Assembly: GCF_024170505.1 (NCBI RefSeq)
Contig: NZ_JALJYG010000011.1
Coordinates: 1-64,000, forward strand
Direction of reading: 5' to 3'
DNA length: 64,000 nucleotides
From: Methanocalculus alkaliphilus
Lineage (GTDB): Archaea; Halobacteriota; Methanomicrobia; Methanomicrobiales; Methanocorpusculaceae
Shown here: positions 35,495 through 45,236 of the stretch, one piece after another
Layout of the letters: every line of letters begins with the position of its first letter
Position numbering within the stretch: position 1 is the first letter of the stretch
Program-made: the position numbers and the translations under genes
Notes under the pieces: generated by a model
Told to the model about the DNA's origin: nothing
The model's database searches: none
The model's input: only the letters and a program-made list of their open reading frames with translations

Positions 35495-37876
35495 TCAGAC
35501 GTGGTACTGTTCGGTGATCTTCTTCAGCCGGATACCGAGTTCATGGAGATCTTCTGCGGTCTTCTCGGCTTTCTGGGTGTTCTCAAGGTTCTTCCGTGCA
35601 GCCTCCTGGATCTTCTCCATCGCATGGGAGATACGGTCCATACCGGTTGCCTGCTCGGAGATGGAGTCTGCAATCTCATATGCCTCGTTGGACGAGTCGG
35701 CGATGGCAGTTGCGAGAACCTCGATCGCCTGCCGTGCCTCTGCGGTGAGCCGGACGGTATCCTCAACCGAGGAGGATCCCCGGTCCACCGATACGACGGT
35801 GCCGGAGACGCCCCGCTGGATATCTGTCAGGATCGTCCTGATATGTGCGGTCGCCTGCTTTGACTGTTCAGCCAGATTATGGATCTCATGTGCGACGACG
35901 GCAAAACCCTTCCCGAAATCTCCTGCCTTCGCCGCCTCGATGGAGGCATTGACGGCGAGGAGGTTCGACTGTTCGGAGATGTCGGTGACGGTTGCGATGA
36001 TCTCCCCGATGGCGGTACTCTGTTCGGAGAGCTTGATGACGTTTGTCCCAACGACATCCATCTGTCGCCGGATCTGGTTCATGCCATCGAGGATCTCCTG
36101 GACCGACCGCTGTCCGTCCTTGCTCACAAAGCTCGCCTTCATCGCCTTTTCGGTGACAGCCCTCGTCTTCTGGTTGGCACGCTCGGTCTGGATACGCACC
36201 CCTTCGACCGAGTTTGAGGTCTCATCGACGATCCGGACGGTCTGTGAACTCTCCTGGGAGAGGTGGGAGGTGACGGCGGAGATCTCGCTTGATGCCGACG
36301 AGAGGACGGAGATTCCTTCGTATAGCTCCTCGGTGATCAGCTTCATCAGCCGGGAGAGCTCGATGCCGATGGTGTTGAGTGCATCCCGATATGCCACGAA
36401 TTCGCCTGCGACCGGGATATCCGGGTTGAATCTGGCGGTGAAATCTCCTGCGGCATAGTATCCGGCAAGCCGCATCGCCTCGTTCACCGGCTCGGTGATC
36501 CGCTCAAGGGTCTTGTTGAACCCGACGATGATCCTCCGGTAGCTCCCCCGGAAGGCCCTCTCATCGCCACGGACCTTGAGATCGCCGGCCCAGGCGGCAT
36601 CGGTCATCTTCAGGGTCTCTTTATGGAGGTGGTCAAGGGAGTCCATCATCATCTTAATGGCAGGCCTGATCTCGTCGCGTTCATCCTGGATGGCGAACTC
36701 CTCGACATACTCCCCGTTTGCGATCCGCTTGATATTGCCGACGATATTTGTCTGAAGGTCTTCTGCAAACTCATCCATCGTCTGTGCCATTATCCCGATC
36801 TCATCCCGCCTGCTGATACCAAGACGGACCGAGAGGTGTCCGTTTCTCAGTTCTTTGATCATCAGGACGACCTGCTGGAGGGGATCAGAGATCGATCGTC
36901 CAAAGAGGATCGCAACGACGGCACCGACGATGATCGAGGCGAGGATGACGGCGACGAGGGTATCCCTGATGGTATTGATCGGCCCGGTGAAGTCGGCGAG
37001 ATATGCCCTTGAGATGATATGCCAGTCGAGCGGTTCAAAGTAGGTATAGACATCGATGATCTCGTTTCCGTCGACGGTATGGTAGAGGATCCCCTCCTTC
37101 TGGGTGAGGATCGTCTGGACTATCGGCCGGTCGATCCAGTTCTCGCCTTCATAGGCCGGGTGGACGATGACATTTCCTGCCCCGTCGATGACCTTCATGT
37201 ACCCGTTCTCGCCGATGACGGTCTGCCTGATACTCTTCCTGACGACATCGAGGGTCTCCTCCTCTTTTGTCCCGACGAAGAGGATCCCGATCACCTCGCC
37301 ACGGCTGTTTTTGATCGGCTCATATGCGGTCACATACTGGATCCCGAAGAGATCACGGGAACCATAGAATGTCTCCCCCCCGATGACCGAATAATCGAAG
37401 ACATCCTGGGTGAGGCGGGTCCCGACGGCACGCTGACCATCTTCGCCGATGACGTTTGTTGCAATCCTGATGGCGTGATCATCATAGACCTGGAAGACCG
37501 TCGCTGCTCCACCGACGAGCTCCTGGACCTGATCGACGATCTCGAAGTTCTCGTTGACGATGTACCGCTGGCCTCCGGGACCGACCAGTGTCAGCTTTCC
37601 ATCGACGATCTCGGGGCTGCCGTGCTGGTAGAACTGCTGCCGCAGGACATTTAAGTCACTGTCAACCTTGTTTCGTGTGAGGGTGTAGACATCGTTCGTC
37701 CACCCTTTCATGTCATTGCCCTGCACCTGCAGCCGTGTCTCGATCTGCTGGGTGATGACGCCTGCCGAGCTTGTGTAGGAGACGACACCGACGAGCGAGG
37801 TCGGGATGATCGCAAGGAGGAGGCAGATGACGAGGATCTTTGTTCCAACCTTCATGTTTGAGAAGAACGTTACCAT
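35495..37876 (-). CDS. Membrane methyl-accepting transducer with Cache-type sensor
   Basis: A 793-residue chemoreceptor. Membrane segment 1 lies at about 12-33 ([20 protein letters not shown]). An extracytoplasmic Cache-like domain of about 270 residues follows, then membrane segment 2 (around [18 protein letters not shown]), a HAMP domain and further HAMP-like units ([18 protein letters not shown], much like the soluble receptor at 385). The signalling domain has its tip at [24 protein letters not shown] precedes the ATG by eight bases. It lies between the CheW and CheA genes with short spacers and is the natural input of that system. The ligand is unknown; Cache domains usually bind small organic molecules outside the cell. 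Confidence 0.92.
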   Translation of the reverse strand: MVTFFSNMKVGTKILVICLLLAIIPTSLVGVVSYTSSAGVITQQIETRLQVQGNDMKGWTNDVYTLTRNKVDSDLNVLRQQFYQHGSPEIVDGKLTLVGPGGQRYIVNENFEIVDQVQELVGGAATVFQVYDDHAIRIATNVIGEDGQRAVGTRLTQDVFDYSVIGGETFYGSRDLFGIQYVTAYEPIKNSRGEVIGILFVGTKEEETLDVVRKSIRQTVIGENGYMKVIDGAGNVIVHPAYEGENWIDRPIVQTILTQKEGILYHTVDGNEIIDVYTYFEPLDWHIISRAYLADFTGPINTIRDTLVAVILASIIVGAVVAILFGRSISDPLQQVVLMIKELRNGHLSVRLGISRRDEIGIMAQTMDEFAEDLQTNIVGNIKRIANGEYVEEFAIQDERDEIRPAIKMMMDSLDHLHKETLKMTDAAWAGDLKVRGDERAFRGSYRRIIVGFNKTLERITEPVNEAMRLAGYYAAGDFTARFNPDIPVAGEFVAYRDALNTIGIELSRLMKLITEELYEGISVLSSASSEISAVTSHLSQESSQTVRIVDETSNSVEGVRIQTERANQKTRAVTEKAMKASFVSKDGQRSVQEILDGMNQIRRQMDVVGTNVIKLSEQSTAIGEIIATVTDISEQSNLLAVNASIEAAKAGDFGKGFAVVAHEIHNLAEQSKQATAHIRTILTDIQRGVSGTVVSVDRGSSSVEDTVRLTAEARQAIEVLATAIADSSNEAYEIADSISEQATGMDRISHAMEKIQEAARKNLENTQKAEKTAEDLHELGIRLKKITEQYHV

Positions 37877-37906
37877 GATATACCTCTCGGCGGTTTATAC
37901 TGTTTC

Positions 37907-38782
37907 TTAGATATCTCTTTCTGGATCACTGATTACCATCCCCGGATCGGTGAGAAGTGCCTTTCCATCGATGATCACCACATCCCCGGCTACTCCGATG
38001 AGATGCGTCCGCGGGATGGCGGTTCTCGTTGTCGCGTCCGGGAGGGGGCGTCTGAGCCGTGATGTCCCCCTGATCCGGTCAACGAGGAGGCCGAAGGTCA
38101 TCTTCCCGTCCGAGAGGATGATGACCCTGTTAAAGTCCGTCAGCCCGTACTCGGGGACACCAAAGAACTTCCGGAGATCGATGAATGAGATGATCTCTCC
38201 CCGGACTGCGGAGATGCCGGTGATGAAGGCCGGTACACCGGGCACCGGGGTGATCTCACCGGTCAGGATCACCTCACGGACATACTGCATCCCGACGGCA
38301 TACTCGACATACCCAAGCTGAAACCTCAGGATCTCAGGGTACGCGACGGCCTCATCCGTCACTTTCGTCTCTGCGAGACCCGGAGCCCTCCGCCTGAGGA
38401 GGGTTGCCGTCTCCTCATCATCCGGGGCCAGGGCTCCATATGCAAGCGGGATGAGGGAGAGATCATCGATGATGATGACACCATCCCCGGTGATCCGGGT
38501 TCCCGGAAGATTCCCCGGTGATGCCTCCTCCTCCGGCCGGATCCCCTCGATCCGGTCAGCGATGAGTGCTATCTCATCCTCCCTGAGGGTGGTGATGATA
38601 AGAGAATCGGTCGCCTTCACCTGCCGTGTCTCTTCGCCGATACCGGCGACCGGGATCTCCTCGCCATAGATGATGACGGTGTCGTTCTCCCGGACCGCAA
38701 CCATCCGTGTGGTCGTCCGTACACGGCCAAGAGGGAGGGCATATCCTGTCGTGCCGACACAGAAGTGAAGATACTCTGTCAT
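37907..38782 (-). CDS. Protein with two CheW domains
   Basis: A 291-residue adaptor made of a partial or divergent CheW domain (about 1-125) and a second, typical one (about 145-285, with RFQLGYVEYAVGMQYVREVI, GVPAFITGISAVRGEII and DLRKFFG). CheW domains link transducers to CheA. Tandem CheW proteins can cross-link two receptors or replace a missing CheA contact. This is the first gene of the chemosensory operon and has its own TATA box about 45 bases upstream. Confidence 0.87.
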   Translation of the reverse strand: MTEYLHFCVGTTGYALPLGRVRTTTRMVAVRENDTVIIYGEEIPVAGIGEETRQVKATDSLIITTLREDEIALIADRIEGIRPEEEASPGNLPGTRITGDGVIIIDDLSLIPLAYGALAPDDEETATLLRRRAPGLAETKVTDEAVAYPEILRFQLGYVEYAVGMQYVREVILTGEITPVPGVPAFITGISAVRGEIISFIDLRKFFGVPEYGLTDFNRVIILSDGKMTFGLLVDRIRGTSRLRRPLPDATTRTAIPRTHLIGVAGDVVIIDGKALLTDPGMVISDPERDI

Positions 38783-38825
38783 TGCAGATAGGAGAATATC
38801 GTAGACAGGATATGATAACTCTTGT

Positions 38826-38835
38826 GTATTTATAT
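38826..38835 (-). promoter_or_regulatory. TATA box of the chemosensory operon
   Basis: Minus-strand ATATAAATAC precedes the ATG at 38782 by about 45 bases. Short spacers or overlaps from 38782 down to 29382 (double CheW, transducer, CheA hybrid, two receiver-kinases, membrane kinase) suggest that it drives all six genes. Confidence 0.55.
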
Positions 38836-39021
38836 GCGGCAGGGGGATTCCCCGGTTTTTCCGGTCCGGATCTTTTCAGAGGGGAGTATGGCAATCGGCA
38901 TCACGGTGACTGTCCGTAGAAGAGAAAAGTCAGAGGGATAGGTGCAGAAAAGCCGCTTCGGGTGGCGATGCATACCGGGGAGGAATCATCTAATAATCAG
39001 ATATTCTGGCGGTGATCGATC

Positions 39022-39252
39022 TCAAATAAGCGGTACGGATGAATCACCAGGCAGATCGTCTATCGATGATATCTCTCTGAACCGTCCGGCAGCTATGTCA
39101 TCTTCACTTTTCTGTATCTTCGCCATCGTTTCCGGGTTGCTCAGAATCTCAATCGTATCGAGAAGGATATCCAGGTCTTCCCGACGAACCATAGTATCCT
39201 GAATCTTCTTTATTTCAGAATATACTTCATCAATGGTGACGGAGGGGGTCAT
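39022..39252 (-). CDS. Small antitoxin-like hypothetical protein (76 aa)
   Basis: A 76-residue acidic helical protein (VTIDEVYSEIKKIQDTMVRR at the start and DIAAGRFREISSIDDL near the end). The length, acidity and the helix-forming N-terminus followed by an IDDL tail recall small archaeal antitoxin-like proteins. I see no toxin gene within the next 240 bases, so it would be an orphan. No Shine-Dalgarno is present; an AT-rich promoter and a perfect inverted repeat lie upstream. The function remains open. Confidence 0.5.
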   Translation of the reverse strand: MTPSVTIDEVYSEIKKIQDTMVRREDLDILLDTIEILSNPETMAKIQKSEDDIAAGRFREISSIDDLPGDSSVPLI

Positions 39253-39293
39253 GAATAGTAATTATCGTCGCATATCATAATTATTGTTGAATG

Positions 39294-39328
39294 TGGACAA
39301 ATTGTAAATACGAATTACAATTTGTCCA
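39294..39328. repeat. Perfect 14-bp inverted repeat
   Basis: TGGACAAATTGTAA at 39294-39307 and TTACAATTTGTCCA at 39315-39328 are exact reverse complements separated by seven bases. The repeat lies 42 bases upstream of the small gene starting at 39252 on the minus strand, just beyond its AT-rich promoter region. There is no adjacent T-run. It fits an operator for a dimeric regulator or a cruciform/RNA hairpin. Confidence 0.8.
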
Positions 39329-39482
39329 GCCAGTGGATGATCCCCTTGATCATACCGGATGTAGTGCACAAATCTAATAGGAATAACCGGGGATTCCAGG
39401 GTAATGAAACAACCTCTCTGACTCATCTCTGAAGATAATCTGTCGTTTATGGAGGGGGCATGGGACTTCGTGAAATGTCGAA

Positions 39483-39512
39483 CCCTCTTTCGTTAGATAT
39501 ATGTAGAAAGGG
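39483..39512 (+). promoter_or_regulatory. TATA box flanked by imperfect inverted repeat (mevalonate regulator promoter)
   Basis: TAGATATATG at about 39494-39503 is a good TATA box, 25-30 bases before the GTG at 39528. It is flanked by CCCTCTTTC (39483-39491) and GAAAGGG (39506-39512), an imperfect inverted repeat. A regulator bound there would cover the TATA box, so the downstream HTH gene may repress itself and the HMG-CoA synthase operon. Confidence 0.45.
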
Positions 39513-39527
39513 TGCGAAGAGGTACAG

Positions 39528-40238
39528 GTGAAACCCGGACAGCGTCAGCAGCTTGCCGAAAAGATAGCAGGAGAGATTACCCTCTCTGATGTCCCCGGCA
39601 AAGCCCTGAAGAAGTGGCGGACGAGTTTTTCGATATCCCCTGGTGTTCTTGCCGATCATCTTGGGGTATCTCCGTCGGTTATCAGCGACTACGAGAGCGG
39701 GAGGCGGAAGAGTCCGGGGACGGCCGTCGTCGGAAAGATCATCGACAGCCTCTTTGCAATCGATGAGGAGAAGGGCGGGGTCTATGCGAAGAAGTACTCG
39801 ACCATGCTCTTCTCGGACCTCGATGACGAGGTCATCTATGATATCCACGACTTCTCGGATGCTGTCCCGGTCAATGACTTTGCTGATGCGATCAACTGCT
39901 CGCTCATCTGTGGCGGCTCGGATCACCGGATCGTTGGATACACGATTGTAAACAGCTTAAACGCGATCCTCACTCTCTCTCCAAACGAGTTCAACCGCAT
40001 TTATGGATGGAGTACGGAGCGGGCACTGATCTTTACCGAGGTGTCAAGCGGGAAATCACCGATGGTCGCGATCCGGGTGACCCCGTTTAAGCCACCCTGT
40101 GTCATCCTTCAGGGGATACACCCGGATCTGGTGCATCCACTGGTATCAAAGCTTGCAGAGCGGGATCGCATCACGGTCTATTCAACAGAAGAGTCGATTG
40201 AAGACATCATTACTATTCTAAGGAGACAGGCATGGTAG
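39528..40238 (+). CDS. HTH transcriptional regulator upstream of HMG-CoA synthase
   Basis: A 236-residue regulator with an Xre-type helix-turn-helix at about 35-62 ([22 protein letters not shown]) and a larger C-terminal domain (about 100-235) that could sense a metabolite. It begins with GTG after GAGG and ends seven bases inside the HMG-CoA synthase gene, so it is co-translated with the pathway. Regulators of this type precede the mevalonate genes in other euryarchaea. Feedback control of isoprenoid synthesis is therefore a fair inference, but the ligand is not known. Confidence 0.82.
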   Translation: MKPGQRQQLAEKIAGEITLSDVPGKALKKWRTSFSISPGVLADHLGVSPSVISDYESGRRKSPGTAVVGKIIDSLFAIDEEKGGVYAKKYSTMLFSDLDDEVIYDIHDFSDAVPVNDFADAINCSLICGGSDHRIVGYTIVNSLNAILTLSPNEFNRIYGWSTERALIFTEVSSGKSPMVAIRVTPFKPPCVILQGIHPDLVHPLVSKLAERDRITVYSTEESIEDIITILRRQAW

Positions 40239-41281
40239 GCATCATCACCTATGGGGCATATATCCCGCGGTTCCGGGTCAGGGTCGAGGAGATCGCACGG
40301 GTCTGGGGTGCAAACCCGGCCGAGATCACCGGCGGCCTCGGCGTCTTTGAGAAGTCGGTCCCCGACCTTGACGAGAATACCGCGACGATTGCAGTAGAGG
40401 CGGCACGTTCCGCCCTGGCACGAAGGAAGATCAATCCCGTTGATATCGGGGCGGTCTATGTCGGCTCCGAATCCCATCCCTATGCGGTCAAGCCGACGGC
40501 GGTCACCGTCGGTGAGGCGATCGGGGCGACACCGGTGATGACGGCGGCAGACTATGAGTTCGCCTGCAAGGCAGGGACCGCCGCCATCCAGACCTGCATG
40601 GGCCTCGTCGGGTCAGGCATGATCCGGTATGGCCTGGCCGTCGGTGCGGATATCGCACAGGGTGCTCCCGGGGATGCACTTGAATATACGGCAGCAGCCG
40701 GCGGGGCGGCGTTTCTCATCGGATCGGAAAACCCCATCGCCGAGATCACCCAGACGGTCTCCTATACAAGCGATACCCCTGACTTCTGGCGGCGGGAAGG
40801 CCAGCCCTATCCCCGCCATGGAGGACGGTTCTCCGGCGACCCCGGGTACTTCAAGCATGTCCTCGGGGCAAGCAGGCTCCTCTTTGAGCGGCAGGGGACC
40901 GAGGCGGCCGATTATGACTATGCCGTCTTCCATCAGCCCAACGCCAAGTTCCCGACGAGAGCCGCAAAGATGCTCGGCTTTTCGGATGAGAAGACAAAAC
41001 CGGGGCTGGTCGTCCCGAAGATCGGAAACACCTACTCGGGTGCTTCCCCGGTTGGCCTTGCCGCAACCCTCGATATCGCAGAGCCGGGAGATCGGATCTT
41101 CGTCTGCAGCTATGGCTCCGGGTCCGGATCCGATGCCTTCGATATCAGGGTGACGGATGCGATAACAACGGAGATCAACCGGTCAAAGGCGCCAGCTGTA
41201 GCGGATCTCATCAGTGAGCCCCGGTACCTTGACTATGCACTGTATGCAAGACACAAAGGAAAGATCGTGATGCAGGAATGA
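40232..41281 (+). CDS. Hydroxymethylglutaryl-CoA synthase
   Basis: The enzyme condenses acetyl-CoA and acetoacetyl-CoA to HMG-CoA for archaeal lipid isoprenoids. The 349-residue length is typical of archaeal HMGCS. The catalytic cysteine lies in [13 protein letters not shown] (near residue 111), with further family motifs [14 protein letters not shown] and [19 protein letters not shown] overlaps the regulator stop by seven bases, and its own stop overlaps the thiolase start (ATGA). Confidence 0.95.
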   Translation: MVGIITYGAYIPRFRVRVEEIARVWGANPAEITGGLGVFEKSVPDLDENTATIAVEAARSALARRKINPVDIGAVYVGSESHPYAVKPTAVTVGEAIGATPVMTAADYEFACKAGTAAIQTCMGLVGSGMIRYGLAVGADIAQGAPGDALEYTAAAGGAAFLIGSENPIAEITQTVSYTSDTPDFWRREGQPYPRHGGRFSGDPGYFKHVLGASRLLFERQGTEAADYDYAVFHQPNAKFPTRAAKMLGFSDEKTKPGLVVPKIGNTYSGASPVGLAATLDIAEPGDRIFVCSYGSGSGSDAFDIRVTDAITTEINRSKAPAVADLISEPRYLDYALYARHKGKIVMQE

Positions 41282-42441
41282 GAGAAGTAGCAGTTATCGG
41301 GGTCGGATGCACGCAGTTTGGCGAACGCTGGGATACCTCGTTCCGGGAGCTCTTCGTCGAGGCGGGCACCCTCGCCATCGAGGATGCGGGCGTTGGCGGC
41401 GAGTCGATTGACGCATTGTATGTCGGCAATATGAGTGCAGGGAGGTTTGTTGAACAGGAGCATATCGGGGCACTCATCGCAGATTATGCAGGCCTCACCC
41501 ATGCAGGCCATGTCCCTGCAACACGGGTCGAGGCGGCCTGCGCATCCGGTGGTCTGGCATTCCGGCAGGCTGTTCTTGCGGTTGCAAGCGGGATGGAGGA
41601 TATCGTCGTTGCGGCGGGTGTTGAGAAGATGACCGATGCCGGGGACTCGACCGATGTCCTCTCAGCAGCAGCAGACCGTGAGTGGGAAGGGTTTGCAGGG
41701 GCGACCTTCCCCGGCCTCTATGCGATGATCGCAACCGATTATATGCACCGCTATCCGCTCACCCGTGATCAGCTCGCAAGTGTGGCGGTGAAGAACCATT
41801 ACCACGGGTCGATGAACCCGATTGCACAGTTCCAAAACGAGATCACCATCGATACGGTTCTTCGTTCGACCCTTGTCGCCGATCCCCTCCGGCTCTTCGA
41901 CTGCTCCCCGGTATCTGACGGGAGTGCGGCAGTCGTCGTCGCCCCGCTCGACCGGGCCAGGGAGTTCACCGATGCACCGGTGGCGGTGATCGGCTCAGCT
42001 CAGGCGAGCGACACGATTGCACTCCATGATCGCCGGGATATCTCGACCCTCGATGCATCGGTGGCAGCCGGTAACCGGGCATTTGCACAGGCAGGCGTGA
42101 CGCGGAAGGATATCGATCTCATCGAGGTCCATGACTGTTTCACCATTGCGGAGATCTGTGCCATCGAGGATCTCGGGTTTGTGACGAAGGGCGAGGCCGG
42201 CACCTTCTATGAGGAAGGTCAGGCGTATATCGGCGGCGATCTCCCGGTGAACACCTCCGGTGGTCTGAAGGCCTGTGGACATCCGGTCGGTGCGACCGGG
42301 ATCAAGCAGGTCTGGGAGATCGTCACCCAGCTCCGTGGCGAGGCGGGACGGCGGCAGGTGGATGGTGCCGAGATCGGGATGACCCAGAATGTCGGCGGAT
42401 CCGGTGCGACGGTCGCCTGTCATATCTTCAGGAGGGCCTGA
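41278..42441 (+). CDS. Acetyl-CoA acetyltransferase (thiolase of the HMGCS complex)
   Basis: A 387-residue thiolase that makes acetoacetyl-CoA. The nucleophilic cysteine is in [16 protein letters not shown], and the C-terminal histidine motif [14 protein letters not shown] is present. In archaea this thiolase, HMG-CoA synthase and a DUF35 protein form one complex that channels acetoacetyl-CoA between active sites. The overlapping gene order here fits that. Some databases call it a generic thiolase-domain or nonspecific lipid-transfer-like protein. Confidence 0.93.
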   Translation: MREVAVIGVGCTQFGERWDTSFRELFVEAGTLAIEDAGVGGESIDALYVGNMSAGRFVEQEHIGALIADYAGLTHAGHVPATRVEAACASGGLAFRQAVLAVASGMEDIVVAAGVEKMTDAGDSTDVLSAAADREWEGFAGATFPGLYAMIATDYMHRYPLTRDQLASVAVKNHYHGSMNPIAQFQNEITIDTVLRSTLVADPLRLFDCSPVSDGSAAVVVAPLDRAREFTDAPVAVIGSAQASDTIALHDRRDISTLDASVAAGNRAFAQAGVTRKDIDLIEVHDCFTIAEICAIEDLGFVTKGEAGTFYEEGQAYIGGDLPVNTSGGLKACGHPVGATGIKQVWEIVTQLRGEAGRRQVDGAEIGMTQNVGGSGATVACHIFRRA

Positions 42442-42443
42442 CT

Positions 42444-42833
42444 ATGACGGTAGCGCGATTCTGGAGGAAGATTCCCCAGCGGTACAATCTCATCGGTACA
42501 AAATGCGAAAACTGCAACACGATCTACTTCCCGCCCAGATCCCTCTGCCCGGACTGCCGGCGGGACGGGACGATCGTTGATCATACCTGCTGTGGGAAGG
42601 GGACCGTCGTCACCTTCTCGGTGATCCGGACTGCAAGCGATCAGTTCTCGAATATGACGCCGTATGTCCTTGCGATCATCGAGCTTGAGGAGGGGTGCCG
42701 CCTCACCTCACAGGTGATCTGTGATCCGACCGAGGTGAGCATCGGGATGAAGGTCAAATCGGTCTTCCGGGTGATCGCCGAGGACGGGCCGTCCGGGATC
42801 ATCCATTACGGGACGAAGTTCGTCCCGGTTTAA
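42444..42833 (+). CDS. DUF35 zinc-ribbon/OB-fold scaffold protein of the thiolase-HMGCS complex
   Basis: A 129-residue protein with a rubredoxin-like zinc ribbon (CENC at about 26-29 and CPDC at about 39-42) and an OB fold (VTFSVIRTASDQFSNMTPYV). In the archaeal complex it bridges thiolase and HMG-CoA synthase and shapes the shared CoA-binding pocket. GGAGGG precedes the ATG, two bases after the thiolase stop. Its TAA overlaps by four bases the stop region of the convergent trm5 gene. Confidence 0.93.
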   Translation: MTVARFWRKIPQRYNLIGTKCENCNTIYFPPRSLCPDCRRDGTIVDHTCCGKGTVVTFSVIRTASDQFSNMTPYVLAIIELEEGCRLTSQVICDPTEVSIGMKVKSVFRVIAEDGPSGIIHYGTKFVPV

Positions 42834-43747
42834 TCTTTCTTTTTTCTGATATCATAGACTGCATGCCACTTCCCGGCAGAGTAGGACCGGAGGAACCGTT
42901 CGTTGATGGTACTCTCCGGGATGATGGATTGGATCAGATCTCGATACTCTCCTTCCCTCTCCTGGAGTGCATAGAGATGGATCGTCCCGCCCGGCCGGGT
43001 GAGGACCGTTGCGGTTTGTAAAAACTGGTGGGCGATAAGAGGGAGATTCATCAGGACCCGGTCGAACCGTTCCCCGAAGATATCTCCGAGCCGTGCGGCA
43101 TCACCGAGCATCGGGAGGACGTTTCGGGTTCGGTTTCTTGTAAGGTTTTCGATGAGGAGATGGATCGCCCCGGGATTTTTGTCACAGGCGAGGATCCATC
43201 CTGCTCTATCGGCAAGTATGATTGGGAAGGGGCCGACCCCGCAGAACATATCGCAGACCGCCTCGCCGTCGTTCATCATAGATCGGATCCGCTGCCGCTC
43301 CGTGGCGAGGCGGGAGGAGAAGTAGGCTGAACTGAGATCGATGGTGAACCGGTGCCCATACTCGGGATAGGTGGTCCGGGTCGTGGGGATGCCTGCAAGG
43401 ACCGAGAAGGTCTTTGTCCGGAACTCCCCTTCGACAGCACCTTCGGCATGGAGGACGGTATGGGTTGAGGGGCGGGCGGCGAGGATCCGCTCTGCTCCAC
43501 GGGGATCGTTCTCCTGGATGATCGCGATCCCGCCGACCTGTTCATGGCGTGGGAGCGGGGGTGCTGTCTGCATCTCCCTGAAGAGGGCTCGCTCGGTGCC
43601 GGGCGGGGATTCGGTCACCGGGATGAGGAGGTCGTCTCCGTCTGCCTCTGGCCGGAGGTGTCCGGCTATGACGCCGTCCTGGATCAGCTCCCGCCGTCTC
43701 TCCTCCCCCTGCCGCTTTGGTATCCGGACCGCCCATGCCTCGATCAT
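42830..43747 (-). CDS. tRNA (guanine37-N1)-methyltransferase, Trm5 type
   Basis: The protein methylates G37 next to the anticodon with S-adenosylmethionine, which prevents frameshifts. The 305-residue protein has the SAM-binding CDMFCGVGPFPI and ACDKNPGAIH motifs and the catalytic-type MNLPL motif. Upstream, FTIDLSSAYFSSRLATER is typical of Trm5. It is slightly shorter than many archaeal Trm5 proteins, so the N-terminal D1 domain may be reduced. A Taw2/Trm5 relative is possible. No Shine-Dalgarno is seen. Confidence 0.88.
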   Translation of the reverse strand: MIEAWAVRIPKRQGEERRRELIQDGVIAGHLRPEADGDDLLIPVTESPPGTERALFREMQTAPPLPRHEQVGGIAIIQENDPRGAERILAARPSTHTVLHAEGAVEGEFRTKTFSVLAGIPTTRTTYPEYGHRFTIDLSSAYFSSRLATERQRIRSMMNDGEAVCDMFCGVGPFPIILADRAGWILACDKNPGAIHLLIENLTRNRTRNVLPMLGDAARLGDIFGERFDRVLMNLPLIAHQFLQTATVLTRPGGTIHLYALQEREGEYRDLIQSIIPESTINERFLRSYSAGKWHAVYDIRKKKD

Positions 43748-43802
43748 TCGCTAAAGGGTGGTGCCGGATACTTCTTATTCATGTCTGGTCTAATGCATCT
43801 GT

Positions 43803-44894
43803 ATGGGGAAACGGATAGGGGCTATCCTCAGGGGTGTGGCGGCCGGTGAGAGGATAACAGAACAGGATGCCGTCACGCTTCTTGGGGCAAAGGGGCGTGA
43901 TGTTCTCAGGGTTGCAGAAGCGGCAGATGAGGTCCGGCAGATGACGGTCGGGGATCAGGTGACGTTTGTCCGGAACCAGAATATCAATGTGACAAATATC
44001 TGTGTGAATGCCTGTGGCTTCTGCGGCTTCTCGCGGCGGCCCGGCCATCCGGAGACGTTTGCATATTCTCTGGATATCATCGAGGAGAAGGCACGGGAGG
44101 CGAAGGATCTCCATCATATCACCGAGATCTGCTCGGTCTCCGGCCTCCATCCTGACTATGATGCCGGGATGTACACCGGGATCATCAAGGCGATCAGGCG
44201 GGGTGCGCCCGGTGTGCATATCCATGCCGGCAATCCGATGGAGGTGGCGTATGCGGCACGGCAGAGCGGGATATCAACTGCCGAGGTTCTCCTTCAGCTT
44301 AAGAGTGCCGGGCTTGCATCCCTCTGCGGCACCGGTGCTGAGATCCTCGTCGACTCTGTCAGGGCTGCGATCTGTCCGGGGAAGATCCCGACCGATGAGT
44401 GGGTCCGGATCATCAGGGAGTGTCATGGGATGGGTATTCCGACGACCGCGACGATCATGTACGGCCATATCGAGTCCGATGCCGACCGTGCCCGCCATCT
44501 CGCGATCATCAGGGAGATTCAGGATGCGACGAATGGATTTACCGAGTTTGTCCCCCTCTCCTTCATCCATCAGCAGACTCCCATCTATCGGCAGGGGAAG
44601 GCACGGGGAGGTGCGACAGGGAGGGAGGATATCCTGATGCATGCGGTATCGAGGCTGTTCCTTGATAACCTCCGGCATATTCAGGTCTCCTGGGTGAAAC
44701 TTGGCCAGAAGATGGCCCAGCTCCTCCTCCTCTCCGGTGCTGATGATCTCGGGGGGACCGTCTATGAAGAGTCGATCTCAAAGAGTGCGGGTGCACCAGC
44801 GACCGACTTCCTTGATCCTCAGGTGATGCGGCGGATGGCAGAGGATCTCGGCCGGACTCTTCGGGAGCGGAACACCCTCTACCAGATGATCTAA
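43803..44894 (+). CDS. cofH: FO synthase subunit 2 (CofH)
   Basis: A radical SAM enzyme that, with CofG, builds the deazaflavin chromophore FO of coenzyme F420 from tyrosine and a flavin precursor. The iron-sulfur motif is CVNACGFC (CX3CX2C) at about residues 67-74, followed by the CofH-type SGLHPDYDAGMY and VPLSFIHQQTPIY. The 363-residue length is as expected. cofG is not in the window. It stands alone, 55 bases from the divergent trm5 start. Confidence 0.95.
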   Translation: MGKRIGAILRGVAAGERITEQDAVTLLGAKGRDVLRVAEAADEVRQMTVGDQVTFVRNQNINVTNICVNACGFCGFSRRPGHPETFAYSLDIIEEKAREAKDLHHITEICSVSGLHPDYDAGMYTGIIKAIRRGAPGVHIHAGNPMEVAYAARQSGISTAEVLLQLKSAGLASLCGTGAEILVDSVRAAICPGKIPTDEWVRIIRECHGMGIPTTATIMYGHIESDADRARHLAIIREIQDATNGFTEFVPLSFIHQQTPIYRQGKARGGATGREDILMHAVSRLFLDNLRHIQVSWVKLGQKMAQLLLLSGADDLGGTVYEESISKSAGAPATDFLDPQVMRRMAEDLGRTLRERNTLYQMI

Positions 44895-44925
44895 ATAGAA
44901 TGACCGCGAAATCTGATCGATTCAT

Positions 44926-45195
44926 ATGGCGTATAATGACTGTTCATATTGTGGGAGGACGATCCAGGGTGCCGGATCGGTGCGGGGGAGCGGAGCTGCC
45001 AATGCCAGCTCGTCACGCGAGGGGCCGGCCTGCGTTGAGTGTAAGCGAAGTAAAGGGAACCGGTCCCTTGTCCAGTGGCTCCGGTGGGTGAAGAAGAATG
45101 ATCGAAACCGGTGGGAGCGGATTACAAAGTTCCATGGGCGGAAAGCCGGGGGGATGATCACCCTGACGGTGAAACGGATCGCAGAGGAGCGGTGA
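44926..45195 (+). CDS. Small HNH-like zinc-finger protein (89 aa)
   Basis: CSYC near the N-terminus and CVECKRSKGNRSL in the middle give the two CxxC pairs, with the SKG stretch typical of HNH-type treble-clef domains. A WLRWVKKN-RNRWERI segment follows. The catalytic histidine pair of a true HNH nuclease is not obvious, so it may be a zinc-binding relative without nuclease activity. It starts 31 bases after cofH and may be co-transcribed. The role is unknown. Confidence 0.6.
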   Translation: MAYNDCSYCGRTIQGAGSVRGSGAANASSSREGPACVECKRSKGNRSLVQWLRWVKKNDRNRWERITKFHGRKAGGMITLTVKRIAEER

Positions 45196-45236
45196 TCTCC
45201 TCCAAAGGTACATTGCCGAAGAGGGAGATAGTCCTG

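Noticed and set aside
29382-38782. Standard archaeal motility chemotaxis operon
   Set aside because: No CheY, CheB, CheR, CheC, CheD or CheF gene and no archaellum gene is in the region; CheA carries its own receiver.
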